From: CAZVJA01 sp964626885
GTDB taxonomy: Bacteria; Planctomycetota; Planctomycetia; Planctomycetales; Planctomycetaceae
Assembly (NCBI GenBank): GCA_964626885.1
Contig: CAZVJA010000129.1
Location: forward strand, 1-14,519
DNA length: 14,519 nucleotides
Direction of reading: 5' to 3'
Part shown: positions 1 to 6,511 of the stretch, piece by piece
Layout: each line of letters starts with the position of its first letter
Position numbering within the stretch: position 1 is the first letter of the stretch
Notes under the pieces: model-generated
Databases searched by the model: none
What the model saw: only the letters and a program-made list of their open reading frames with translations
What the model was told of the DNA's origin: nothing
Position numbers and translations under genes: made by a program

Positions 1-86
1 ACCGGAGCCGTACTCTTTTTTCACTCATCCGTCAATTAGAAGACTGGCTCTAAGAAAATCTTACTCACTGCACTGTGTCGGAAAGT

Positions 87-662
87 CTACTTTCCCTGCA
101 AGCGGCTATCGACGAACTCCACCAGATCCTTGAATGTCACGATGGACCGGTGGATCACCTCAAATTCCTCTGGTTTCTCAAACGTCTGTCCCAGTTGAAA
201 GACATCCTCCAGGTGCCAAAGCAATGAGGGATCATCGGTCCGGGTATCGAGTATGACGTCGAGCGGATCTTCGGGTTGCAGGCCGTCGAGATTGAGCTTG
301 AGGTAGTCCGAAAGTGCATCGCGTACTTGGGCTGCGATTTGCGCTCGTTCCGTCGATTCTGGAAAATAGAGAAGTCCGAACGCCTCGGCATCGAGTTGTT
401 TACGTTTGCGGAGCGTCAGTTTTGCACGCCTCTTCCGAATGTAACTGTAAAGAACGCAATACAGGATGTGCGTGGTACACAATACACCGCCGAAGATAGC
501 GATCCCGTTTCCAAGCCATGCGTTCGCTTTCCAGTTCGTCTGAACAAGGAGTCCAATCACAATCAGAACGAATCCACCCATTCCAAGAAAAATAGCAGAC
601 GGCCCGCGGAAGTCCGTCGGTGGAAGCTCTGGCAACAATTCTTCTGATCCGATCTTGCTCAT
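87..662 (-). CDS. Two-helix membrane protein with acyl-carrier-like C-terminal domain (hypothetical)
   Basis: Unrecognised protein of 191 residues from the ATG at 662; a TTG three codons further upstream is a less likely start. Two hydrophobic segments are visible at about residues 22-41 and 47-74, followed by a very basic stretch (about 76-89, RKRRAKLTLRKRK), so the C-terminal half should be cytoplasmic. Residues about 107-187 resemble the layout of an acyl carrier protein: a first helix ending in DYLKLNL, then LQPEDPL, then DDPSLLWHLEDVF at the place of the usual DSL-helix-LEE-F, then a final TFKDLVEFV like the ACP ending TVGDLVEYV. Ser146 would be the phosphopantetheine-site equivalent, but the canonical DSL reads D-P-S-L, so modification is doubtful. 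The gene looks more AT-rich than purD upstream, and a 186-bp gap argues against tight coupling. The CDS is fairly certain; the ACP resemblance is inferred from pattern only. Confidence 0.8.
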   Translation of the reverse strand: MSKIGSEELLPELPPTDFRGPSAIFLGMGGFVLIVIGLLVQTNWKANAWLGNGIAIFGGVLCTTHILYCVLYSYIRKRRAKLTLRKRKQLDAEAFGLLYFPESTERAQIAAQVRDALSDYLKLNLDGLQPEDPLDVILDTRTDDPSLLWHLEDVFQLGQTFEKPEEFEVIHRSIVTFKDLVEFVDSRLQGK

Positions 663-671
663 GCCGCTCAA

Positions 672-848
672 ATAGCAGGGAATGATGACGAGGTTAGCGC
701 ATTAGAGGCACAGAAAGTATTTTGCGCGAGGTTCGTATCGACAAGCAGCACAGTCGCGGCACCCGGCCGTCCACCCCCGCTCGCCGGGAGCTGTCATCCG
801 CCAGACTCTTCCGGCTACCGTCTCTCTCCTCAACTCTCGTCTCGCCAC
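672..848. other. Intergenic gap between purD and the small membrane protein
   Basis: About 180 bases between two genes on the minus strand. No convincing reading frame, strong hairpin with a T tract, or Shine-Dalgarno/promoter pair was seen. A long antisense reading frame overlaps the purD 3' end here, but its composition (Arg/Gly rich) is that of a GC-rich shadow frame. Confidence 0.5.
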
Positions 849-2120
849 TTACCGCGCTTTGTCGGAAATATCCTTCCGGCACCAGGCGCCGTCCCAGCGG
901 ATGCACTTGACCGCTTGGTAGGCCCGCAGTTTCGCGGCGGCGATGTTGTCGCCGAGTGCCGTCACGCCGAGCACGCGGCCGCCGTCGGTCACCACCTGGT
1001 CGCCGACCTGCGCCGTTCCGGCGTGGAAGACCTTCACGTCGGGGAGCTTGTCCGCCTCCTCGATGCCGCGAATCGGCTTTCCTTTGGTGTACGACCACGG
1101 GTACCCTTCGGAAGCCATCACCACGCAGACGGCGGGACGTTGATCCCATTCGAGCGGCGGGAGTTGCTTGAGGTTCCCTTCGGCTGCCGCGAGCAGAATC
1201 GTCGCGAGATCAGTCTTGAGCCGCATCAGCACCGGCTGCGCTTCGGGGTCGCCGAAGCGGACATTGAACTCGAGCACCTTTGGACCCTGGCTGGTGATCA
1301 TCAGCCCGGCGTAGAGGATGCCGCGGAAGGGGCGCCCTTCGCGCTTCATCGTGTGCACGGTGGGGACGAGGATCTTTTCGATGATTTCATCCATCAATTC
1401 CGGTGTGATGAGCGGAGTGGGGGAGTACGCTCCCATGCCGCCGGTGTTCGGACCTTTGTCGTCGTCGTAGGCGGCTTTGTGATCCTGCGACGCTTCGAGC
1501 GGGATGATGGTGCTGCCGTCGACAATCGCCAGAATGCTCGCTTCCTGCCCGACGAGACATTCCTCGATGAGAATTCGCTTGCCGGCGTCGCCGAACGCCC
1601 GCGCGACCATCGATTGCTTGATGGCCGAGATCGCTTCTTCCTTCGTGCGGCAGACCGCGACCCCTTTGCCGGCTGCTAACCCGTCGGCCTTCACCACCAC
1701 CGGCCGCGGGTTGCGGTTTTCGAGATGCTCGATCGCCTCTTCCGGCGAGTGGAACACGGCGTATTCGGCGGTCGGCACATTCGCCAACCGCATGATCTCT
1801 TTCGAGAAAATCTTGCTCCCTTCCAGCTCCGCCGCTTTGCGTGTCGGGCCGAAGACCTTGAGCCCGGCTTTCTCGAAGGCGTCCACCACTCCAGCGACGA
1901 GAGGAACCTCGGGACCGATCACCGTCAGGTCGATTTTCTCGCTGTTGGCGAACTTCACGAGCCGATCGGTATCGGTCGCGCTGATATCGACGTTGCGGGC
2001 ATCCCGCCCCGTTCCAGCGTTTCCTGGTGCACAGAACACCTCGGTTACGTGGGGGGATTGTTTGAGCTTCCAGACGAGGGCATGCTCGCGGCCTCCCTGT
2101 CCGATGACCAATATCTTCAT
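849..2120 (-). CDS. purD: Phosphoribosylamine--glycine ligase (GAR synthetase)
   Basis: Cytoplasmic ATP-grasp enzyme of de novo purine synthesis; it joins glycine to 5-phosphoribosylamine with ATP to give GAR. The 423-residue length is normal for the single-domain bacterial enzyme. Visible in order: N-terminal GQGGREHAL (residues 7-15), GPEVPLVAGVVDAF, the ATP-grasp segment VVVKADGLAAGKGVAV with Lys144, DHKAAYDDDKGPNTGGMGAY, and the family signature RFGDPEAQ beginning at Arg288 (minus-strand codon 1257-1259). The C-terminal region VTALGDNIAAAKLRAYQAV is also typical. The start at 2120 places the Rossmann-like motif directly at the N terminus; no strong Shine-Dalgarno is seen, only a GGATGG-type stretch. 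It is divergent from asd and stands alone, with no other purine gene in the window. No disruptions were seen. Confidence 0.97.
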   Translation of the reverse strand: MKILVIGQGGREHALVWKLKQSPHVTEVFCAPGNAGTGRDARNVDISATDTDRLVKFANSEKIDLTVIGPEVPLVAGVVDAFEKAGLKVFGPTRKAAELEGSKIFSKEIMRLANVPTAEYAVFHSPEEAIEHLENRNPRPVVVKADGLAAGKGVAVCRTKEEAISAIKQSMVARAFGDAGKRILIEECLVGQEASILAIVDGSTIIPLEASQDHKAAYDDDKGPNTGGMGAYSPTPLITPELMDEIIEKILVPTVHTMKREGRPFRGILYAGLMITSQGPKVLEFNVRFGDPEAQPVLMRLKTDLATILLAAAEGNLKQLPPLEWDQRPAVCVVMASEGYPWSYTKGKPIRGIEEADKLPDVKVFHAGTAQVGDQVVTDGGRVLGVTALGDNIAAAKLRAYQAVKCIRWDGAWCRKDISDKAR

Positions 2121-2253
2121 GACGATCCATCCATCCCCGGCAGGCGGGGGTTATTCGCGGGCTGAGTGTGCCATCGATGCGAACCGGAGCTTGGTGAGGT
2201 ACGTGCTTGACACTCAACCAGACCGACACCGACGACGGTGAAGCGTTCACTAC

Positions 2254-2390
2254 AGGTGGTTTCAAAACCGGGAGGGCGAGGCTCCCGCCGAGCCGCTGCG
2301 TCCGAAAGTCACTCGTTGTGGCGGCTCCACGGACCACCCTAACGGGCGGTGCCCTGTCCCCCTCCCAAATACGATGTTTTGAAACCACCT
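2254..2390. repeat. MITE-like element with 15-bp perfect terminal inverted repeats
   Basis: AGGTGGTTTCAAAAC at 2254-2268 is the exact reverse complement of GTTTTGAAACCACCT at 2376-2390. The interior (about 107 bp) is GC-rich and carries the 32-base repeat at 2270-2301 that recurs in inverted orientation at the window's right end. It has no coding capacity. It lies between the divergent purD and asd genes. It resembles a small non-autonomous element or a composite of planctomycete intergenic repeats. No clear target-site duplication was recognised at the flanks. Confidence 0.65.
2270..2301 (+). repeat. 32-bp dispersed repeat, copy 1 (inverted copy at 14459-14490)
   Basis: The 32 bases beginning GGGAGGGCGAGGCTCCC and ending GAGCCGCTGCGT are found again, exactly and on the opposite strand, at 14459-14490. 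The unit contains short internal palindromes (GGGAG...CTCCC and GGCTC...GAGCC), giving hairpin potential. It lies inside the inverted-repeat element at 2254-2390, whereas the other copy is not flanked by the same terminal repeats within the window. Confidence 0.85.
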
Positions 2391-2458
2391 CCAGACAGCA
2401 TTATAGCAGCGCGGGCGATCCCCCTGTAGCGAAGGTGGTGAACCGGGATTTGGCCCGC

Positions 2459-2530
2459 AGTGTCGAAACATCGGCGGAAATCGGGCAATTTTCGGCTGTT
2501 TCGTCCGTGGAAACTTCTGCTGAGGTCGGG
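2459..2530 (+). repeat. Codon-phased degenerate direct repeat (SVETSAE-I/V-G twice)
   Basis: Two 27-base units (2459-2485 and 2504-2530), exactly 45 bases apart, both translate in the same plus-strand frame to SVETSAEIG and SVETSAEVG. Beyond a changed Ser codon family (AGT/TCC), the differences are GTC/GTG, ACA/ACT, TCG/TCT, GCG/GCT, GAA/GAG and ATC/GTC: all synonymous except one Ile/Val. The frame stays open from 2207 to the TGA at 2546-2548 but otherwise crosses the repeat element, so it may be the remnant or 3' end of an old coding region, or a coincidentally phased DNA motif. Confidence 0.5.
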
Positions 2531-2544
2531 GTTGTCGTGCGGAA

Positions 2545-2574
2545 TTGAAGAACCGCGCCGCCACCCGCTATAGT
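2545..2574 (+). promoter_or_regulatory. Candidate sigma70-type promoter of asd
   Basis: TTGAAG (2545-2550) and TATAGT (2569-2574) are separated by 18 bases. The -10 matches 5 of 6 consensus positions. Transcription would start near 2581, giving a leader of about 55 bases before the GTG at 2636 and leaving the upstream GTG at 2573 untranscribed. This is inferred from sequence only. Confidence 0.5.
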
Positions 2575-2622
2575 GGACGGTTCGCACGCAAGTCCAAAGA
2601 TTGCACGAACGAACGTAAAACC

Positions 2623-2628
2623 GAGGAG
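2623..2628 (+). promoter_or_regulatory. Shine-Dalgarno that sets the asd start
   Basis: GAGGAG lies 7 bases before GTG 2636. No comparable site precedes the in-frame GTG at 2573, so this site decides the start. Confidence 0.75.
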
Positions 2629-2635
2629 AGTGAAC

Positions 2636-3658
2636 GTGTACCAGAGTGTGGGGGTCGTCGGCGCCACCGGCGCGGTGGGGCGGATTATTGTCGAACTGCT
2701 CGAAGAACGGGATTTTCCCGCCCAGGAATTTCGGTTCTTGGCTTCGAAACGGACCGCCGGCACGACGATCACCTTCAAAGGAAAAAAATACACGGTTGAG
2801 GAATTGACGCCCGATGCTTTCGCCGGGCTGGAACTGGTCATCGCATCGACTCCCGACGACGTCGCCCGCGACTATCTTCCCGCCGCCGTCGCGGCCGGCG
2901 CGACGGTAATTGACGAGTCGGGCTACTTTCGGATGAAGCCGGACGTCGCGCTGGTCATTCCCGAGATCAATCCCGAAGCAGCCCTCAACGCAACCGGCAT
3001 CATCTCCAGCCCCAACTGCTCGACGACACAGATGGTCCAAGCCCTCAAACCGCTGCACGACGCCGCCCGCGTTCGCCGCGTGATCGTAAGCACCTATCAG
3101 GCCGTGAGCGGCGCCGGTTTGCAGGGGACTGAGGATTTGATCGCCGGCACGAAGGCGCACCTCAACGGCGAAAAGTACAACTATCGCGCGTTCGTGCACC
3201 CCATCGCGTTCAACGCCATTCCACAAATCGGCAGCTTCAAGGATGAAGGATACACCAGCGAAGAACTGAAGATGGTGTACGAGACCCGCAAGATCCTGGG
3301 CGACGACACCATTCAAATCAACGCGACCTGCGTCCGCGTGCCGGTCGCAAACTGTCACAGCGAGAGCATCACCGTCGAGACCGAACGGCCGGTTTCGCCG
3401 GAAGAGGCCCGCAAGCTGTTCTCGGCCTTCCCGGGGCTGACCGTTGTCGATGACGTGAAGAACGGCCAATACCCGCTCCCCGCCACGTGCAGCGGCAGCA
3501 ACGAGACATTCATCGGCCGCATCCGCCGCGATCTGTCTCATCCCAACGGACTCAGCTTCTGGTGCGTGAGCGACAACCTGCGGAAAGGGGCCGCCACCAA
3601 CGCCGTACAGATCGCCGAACTCCTCGCGAAACACCGCGCGGCCAAAGCGGCGGTATAA
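2636..3658 (+). CDS. asd: Aspartate-semialdehyde dehydrogenase
   Basis: Cytoplasmic NADPH-dependent enzyme that reduces aspartyl-4-phosphate to aspartate semialdehyde, the branch point to lysine/diaminopimelate, threonine and methionine. With the GTG start at 2636 the protein has 340 residues, the usual length; starting at GTG 2573 would add 21 non-homologous-looking residues. Seen: the nucleotide-binding GVVGATGAVG at residues 6-15, the catalytic Cys128 in SSPNCSTTQ, STYQAVSGAG (152-161), GYTSEELKMVYETRKI (205-220), and the catalytic His241 in RVPVANCHSESI. It is followed by lysA on the same strand after 225 bp. The pair gives step 2 of the aspartate pathway and the final step of lysine synthesis, though the gap suggests separate or loosely coupled transcription. 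No damage was seen. Confidence 0.97.
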   Translation: MYQSVGVVGATGAVGRIIVELLEERDFPAQEFRFLASKRTAGTTITFKGKKYTVEELTPDAFAGLELVIASTPDDVARDYLPAAVAAGATVIDESGYFRMKPDVALVIPEINPEAALNATGIISSPNCSTTQMVQALKPLHDAARVRRVIVSTYQAVSGAGLQGTEDLIAGTKAHLNGEKYNYRAFVHPIAFNAIPQIGSFKDEGYTSEELKMVYETRKILGDDTIQINATCVRVPVANCHSESITVETERPVSPEEARKLFSAFPGLTVVDDVKNGQYPLPATCSGSNETFIGRIRRDLSHPNGLSFWCVSDNLRKGAATNAVQIAELLAKHRAAKAAV

Positions 3659-3663
3659 ACAAC

Positions 3664-3683
3664 CCTCTTCGCTGGCCGAAGGG
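3664..3683 (+). terminator. Weak hairpin just after asd stop
   Basis: CTTCG-CTGGC-CGAAG, extendable outward by a G-T pair and GC pairs, lies within 10 bases of the asd stop. No T-rich tract follows, so an intrinsic terminator is only possible, not shown. Confidence 0.25.
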
Positions 3684-3702
3684 GATGGGTCATCCAAGCA
3701 CA

Positions 3703-3826
3703 AAATCCGAATGACGAAAGAAGCACGAAGCACCAAGTCCGAACATAGATTTGCCAAAGAACTCGATCCCGCCGGTTTCGTGCTTTAAGGCTTCGGATTT
3801 CTTTCGTCATTCGTGCTTCGTGCTTT
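3703..3826. repeat. Mosaic inverted repeat in asd-lysA spacer
   Basis: Left half: CGAATGACGAAAGAA (3708-3722) runs into AAGCACGAAGCAC (3721-3733). Right half, reverse-complemented: GTGCTTCGTGCTT (3813-3825) pairs exactly with 3721-3733, and TTCTTTCGTCATTCG (3799-3813) pairs exactly with 3708-3722. The same two words therefore occur on both sides, with their order exchanged, so only one of the two stems can form at a time in a simple hairpin. The words AATCCGAA and AAGCACGAA recur as modules. It is non-coding. Confidence 0.7.
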
Positions 3827-3883
3827 ACGAACGGGGCGATTAATCATCGAGAGCCCGCTGATTTGAACAGAGAATATAAGACC

Positions 3884-5155
3884 ATGAATCACTTCCAATA
3901 CAAGAACAACCAGCTCTGCTGCGAAGAAGTGCCCGTCGCGAACCTGGCGGCGGAGTTCGGCACCCCCCTCTGGGTCTACTCGAAGCGGACCTTGCTCGAC
4001 CGCTACAACGAAATCCGCGACGCCTTTGCCGCGGTCGATCCGGTCATCTGCTATTCCGTCAAGGCCAACTCGAATCTCTCGATTCTGAAAACGATGCAGG
4101 AAGCGGGGAGCAGCTTCGACGTCGTTTCCGGCGGCGAACTGTACCGCGTGCAGCAGGCCGGAGCCGACACCACCCGCGTCGTCTTCGCGGGAGTCGGCAA
4201 GACCGACGACGAAATCCGCTTCGCACTCGAAGCGAACATTCTCATGTTCGATGTCGAAAGCGAAGCCGAGCTCGATGCCATCTCGCGCGTCGCAGCGTCG
4301 CTCAAGAAAGCCGCTCCGGTCGCACTGCGGCTCAATCCCGATATCGACGCCAAGACGCACGCCAAAACCACCACCGGCAAGAAGGGGAACAAGTTCGGCA
4401 TGGACATCGAGCGGGCCGGGCAGCTCGCCGACAAAGTCCTTCGCGACCCGAACCTCAAGCTGTGCGGCATTCACATGCACCTCGGCTCGCCAATTCTCAC
4501 CACCGATCCTTACGCCGCCGCGACCCGCAAGGCGATCGAAGTGGTCCGCGACTTCCGCAAGCGCGGTCACGATATCCGCTGGATCAATCTCGGCGGCGGA
4601 TTCGGCATCAGCTACAAGCAGAACGAAGGACCGCCGGCCAGCGACTACGCGGCGGTGATTGTGCCGGGTATCAAGGAGGCCGAATGCCGGCTCGCGCTCG
4701 AACCGGGACGTTTCATTGTGGGGAACGCGGCGGTGCTGTTGAGCCGGGTGATCTACACGAAGCGTGAAGGGGGGAAGCTGTTCGTCATTCAAGATGCGGC
4801 AATGAACGATCTGGTCCGTCCCGCAATGTACGATTCGTTCCATCGCATCTGGCCGGTCGAGCCGCGCGTCGCCGCGCCGCACGATTTTGAAGGAGATATT
4901 CCGGGCTGCGCACGGGCCGACGTCGTCGGACCGATCTGCGAATCGGGCGATTATCTTGCGAAAGATCGGTCGTTGCCGCCGGTCGAGCGCGGCGAATTAC
5001 TGGCGACCTTCAGCGCCGGGGCTTACGGCACCACGATGAGCAGCAACTACAACAGCCGCCCGCGCGGGGCGGAAGTGCTCGTCGATGGGAAAACGGTGAA
5101 GCTGATCCGCCGCCGCGAGACGTATGCCGACCTGATTGCCCACGAGCAGGTGTGA
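3884..5155 (+). CDS. lysA: Diaminopimelate decarboxylase
   Basis: PLP-dependent fold-type III decarboxylase converting meso-diaminopimelate to L-lysine and CO2, the last step of lysine synthesis. The ATG at 3884 gives 423 residues, the normal size; an in-frame TTG seven codons upstream (3863) is less likely, and the ribosome site for either is weak. Visible: the PLP lysine Lys60 in CYSVKANSN, SGGELYRV, GKKGNKFGM, the phosphate-binding LGGGFGISY, EPGRFIVGNA, the substrate-binding CESGDYLAKD with Cys352 (codon 4937-4939), and the C-terminal GAYGTTMSSNYNSRPR. It follows asd on the same strand. A palindromic repeat pair lies directly downstream, before the convergent WD40-like gene. No sign of disruption. 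Confidence 0.97.
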   Translation: MNHFQYKNNQLCCEEVPVANLAAEFGTPLWVYSKRTLLDRYNEIRDAFAAVDPVICYSVKANSNLSILKTMQEAGSSFDVVSGGELYRVQQAGADTTRVVFAGVGKTDDEIRFALEANILMFDVESEAELDAISRVAASLKKAAPVALRLNPDIDAKTHAKTTTGKKGNKFGMDIERAGQLADKVLRDPNLKLCGIHMHLGSPILTTDPYAAATRKAIEVVRDFRKRGHDIRWINLGGGFGISYKQNEGPPASDYAAVIVPGIKEAECRLALEPGRFIVGNAAVLLSRVIYTKREGGKLFVIQDAAMNDLVRPAMYDSFHRIWPVEPRVAAPHDFEGDIPGCARADVVGPICESGDYLAKDRSLPPVERGELLATFSAGAYGTTMSSNYNSRPRGAEVLVDGKTVKLIRRRETYADLIAHEQV

Positions 5156-5182
5156 GGTTCGTCGTCATCGTGAGTTTTGCAG

Positions 5183-5237
5183 GTCCGGTTCAAACCGGAC
5201 GTCTTGGAACACTGCGGCCGGTTGGAACCGGCCCTAC
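5183..5237. repeat. Tandem palindromes between lysA and convergent gene
   Basis: GTCCGGTTcaAACCGGAC (5183-5200) and GGCCGGTTggAACCGGCC (5216-5233) are two perfect 8-bp-arm palindromes sharing the CCGGTT/AACCGG core. The second, with one base upstream and CTAC downstream (5215-5237, 23 bases), recurs exactly at 14412-14434 in the same orientation. Located between two converging genes they could act as bidirectional transcription barriers, but no T tract follows. Confidence 0.8.
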
Positions 5238-5251
5238 GTCACTTAGGCGCA

Positions 5252-6385
5252 TCAATTGCTTTGCGGAATTTCGTAGAAACATAGGTAGCCATCCGGATTT
5301 ATGACCAGATGACGCCCGTCAGGCGAAATTGCGATTGCACCTGACGGCTTCATCAGGCGCAAGACGCATGCGCCATCTGTAACACGAAATACCTGTGTCA
5401 ACTCTCCCGACCACCTACAACCAACGAAACGACTATCCGCAGAAACTGCCAGTGGATGCATTGATGGCAACCGCCATTGATGCGGTTCTCCTTCCGTCGA
5501 TTTTGCCACAAGCTCAACCTTGTCATTCGACAGTCGATACAACTTAAATCCGCTCCGGCCAAGCACAGCGAGATAATTTCCGTCCGGTGTCAACTGGACC
5601 CATTGTGCCGGAAGTTCTGCAAATGTATGGATGAGCTTAAATATACTCTCCCCATTGTTATTCTTCCGTGTGGTGAGAAGAAACGTCCCTTCACTTCGGT
5701 CCGAAATAGCAATGAGATCTTCGTTGTCACGCACTGCTGTTGAGATGCTCATTACTGATGTCGCATCGGGAGTGGCGTTAATGGCAGACGCTTCAACTGA
5801 GCGCCCAGCATGAGTCATCCACCACACTTGTGGCCGCTCGTCCCAACCGGTGTGCGGATCGAGTATGTCCATTGATGCTGCAAATAAATTGCCAACACGA
5901 TCAAAGCAAAGGCTGCCGATTTCCACATAATCCATCAACGGAACTGTTCTAAACTGAAGCTCGTCCTGAATCGTCCATGATGCTGTGTTCCACAATTCAA
6001 CAGTCGGCTTTCTCTCCGGATTCTTTTCTTCGTCTGGACGAATCAGTCTCGCGGTGGCCAACAAGGAACCGTCGGCATTCCAGGCGCAGCTGGTTCCTCC
6101 CTTCTTCACTTCCAAGACCTTTGATCCATCCTTAGCGCCAAAGACATAGGTACTATACGTTGACCGCCCTCCAAAGAACGAATGCGTCTCACATGCAACA
6201 GCAAGGTACGTTCCATTTGGTGAGAACTTAACATCGGACGCCTGTCCGCCGAGCCAGATGCGGAGTACGCAGCCTCGGTCACGTAATTGCAATCCAATCC
6301 AGATTACGGCAGCCAACCCAACTCCGACAGCGGTCCACCACAAACGCCTTATCCTGAGAATTCGGTATTTAGTCGGCTCTGACAT
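5252..6385 (-). CDS. Membrane-anchored WD40-like beta-propeller protein
   Basis: 377 residues from the ATG at 6385. A longer frame starts at ATG 6448, but that codon lies inside the dispersed repeat at 6430-6500, so the shorter form is preferred. A basic N terminus (YRILRIRRLWW) is followed by one transmembrane segment at about residues 15-33. The remainder would be outside the cytoplasm and shows blade-like repeats: ASDVKFSPNGTYLAVAC, SCAWNADGSLLATARL, WVQLTPDGNYLAVLG, LAVSADSRFVGCRW and the last GAIAISPDGRHLVINPDGY. The recurring [S/T]-x-DGxxLA is typical of WD40/PD40-type propellers. Function is unknown; a scaffold or protein-interaction role is a family-level guess. It appears more AT-rich than asd/lysA. 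It is convergent with lysA and downstream of another minus-strand small gene. Confidence 0.85.
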   Translation of the reverse strand: MSEPTKYRILRIRRLWWTAVGVGLAAVIWIGLQLRDRGCVLRIWLGGQASDVKFSPNGTYLAVACETHSFFGGRSTYSTYVFGAKDGSKVLEVKKGGTSCAWNADGSLLATARLIRPDEEKNPERKPTVELWNTASWTIQDELQFRTVPLMDYVEIGSLCFDRVGNLFAASMDILDPHTGWDERPQVWWMTHAGRSVEASAINATPDATSVMSISTAVRDNEDLIAISDRSEGTFLLTTRKNNNGESIFKLIHTFAELPAQWVQLTPDGNYLAVLGRSGFKLYRLSNDKVELVAKSTEGEPHQWRLPSMHPLAVSADSRFVGCRWSGELTQVFRVTDGACVLRLMKPSGAIAISPDGRHLVINPDGYLCFYEIPQSN

Positions 6386-6429
6386 GCTCTTGGTATGATT
6401 CCTCAGTGCCGTAAGTCGAGTAGGGAGGG

Positions 6430-6500
6430 CCGAGTCTTCGAGGCCCACCAGGATGCATCGGTGACTGGTGTGCCTCGCAAAGCCGTCGGCACACCCTACC
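6430..6500 (+). repeat. 71-bp dispersed repeat, copy A (inverted copy at 10742-10812)
   Basis: Aligns without gaps to the reverse complement of 10742-10812, with 57 of 71 positions identical by hand count. The 3' half forms a hairpin: GGTGTGCC (6468-6475) and GGCACACC (6488-6495) are perfectly complementary. It sits in the 126-bp gap between two minus-strand genes and contains the spurious upstream ATG (6448) of the WD40-like gene. Confidence 0.75.
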
Positions 6501-6511
6501 CGGCTCTCAAG

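Noticed and set aside
915..1679. Long open frame antisense to purD
   Set aside because: Exact opposite of a well-supported enzyme; composition is His/Arg/Asp-rich as in GC-rich shadow frames.
2121..2150. CCCCG/CGGGG palindrome just upstream of purD as a purine operator
   Set aside because: Only 5-bp arms and no resemblance to a known PurR site that I can defend.
1387..2388. 333-codon minus-strand frame overlapping purD
   Set aside because: Overlaps purD in another frame and runs through the repeat element; Arg/Gly-rich with no motif.
2262..2564. 100-codon minus-strand frame ending in GSAGASPS
   Set aside because: It reads across the dispersed repeat; no ribosome site, and the ending is simply the translated repeat.
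2339..3757. 472-codon frame antisense to asd
   Set aside because: Mirror frame of asd; its 5' part lies in repeat sequence and no domain is recognisable.
3703..3826. CRISPR-like array in the asd-lysA spacer
   Set aside because: Repeated words are inverted, not direct and regularly spaced; no cas genes.
3785..4882. 365-codon frame antisense to lysA
   Set aside because: Shadow of lysA, whose catalytic motifs are all intact.
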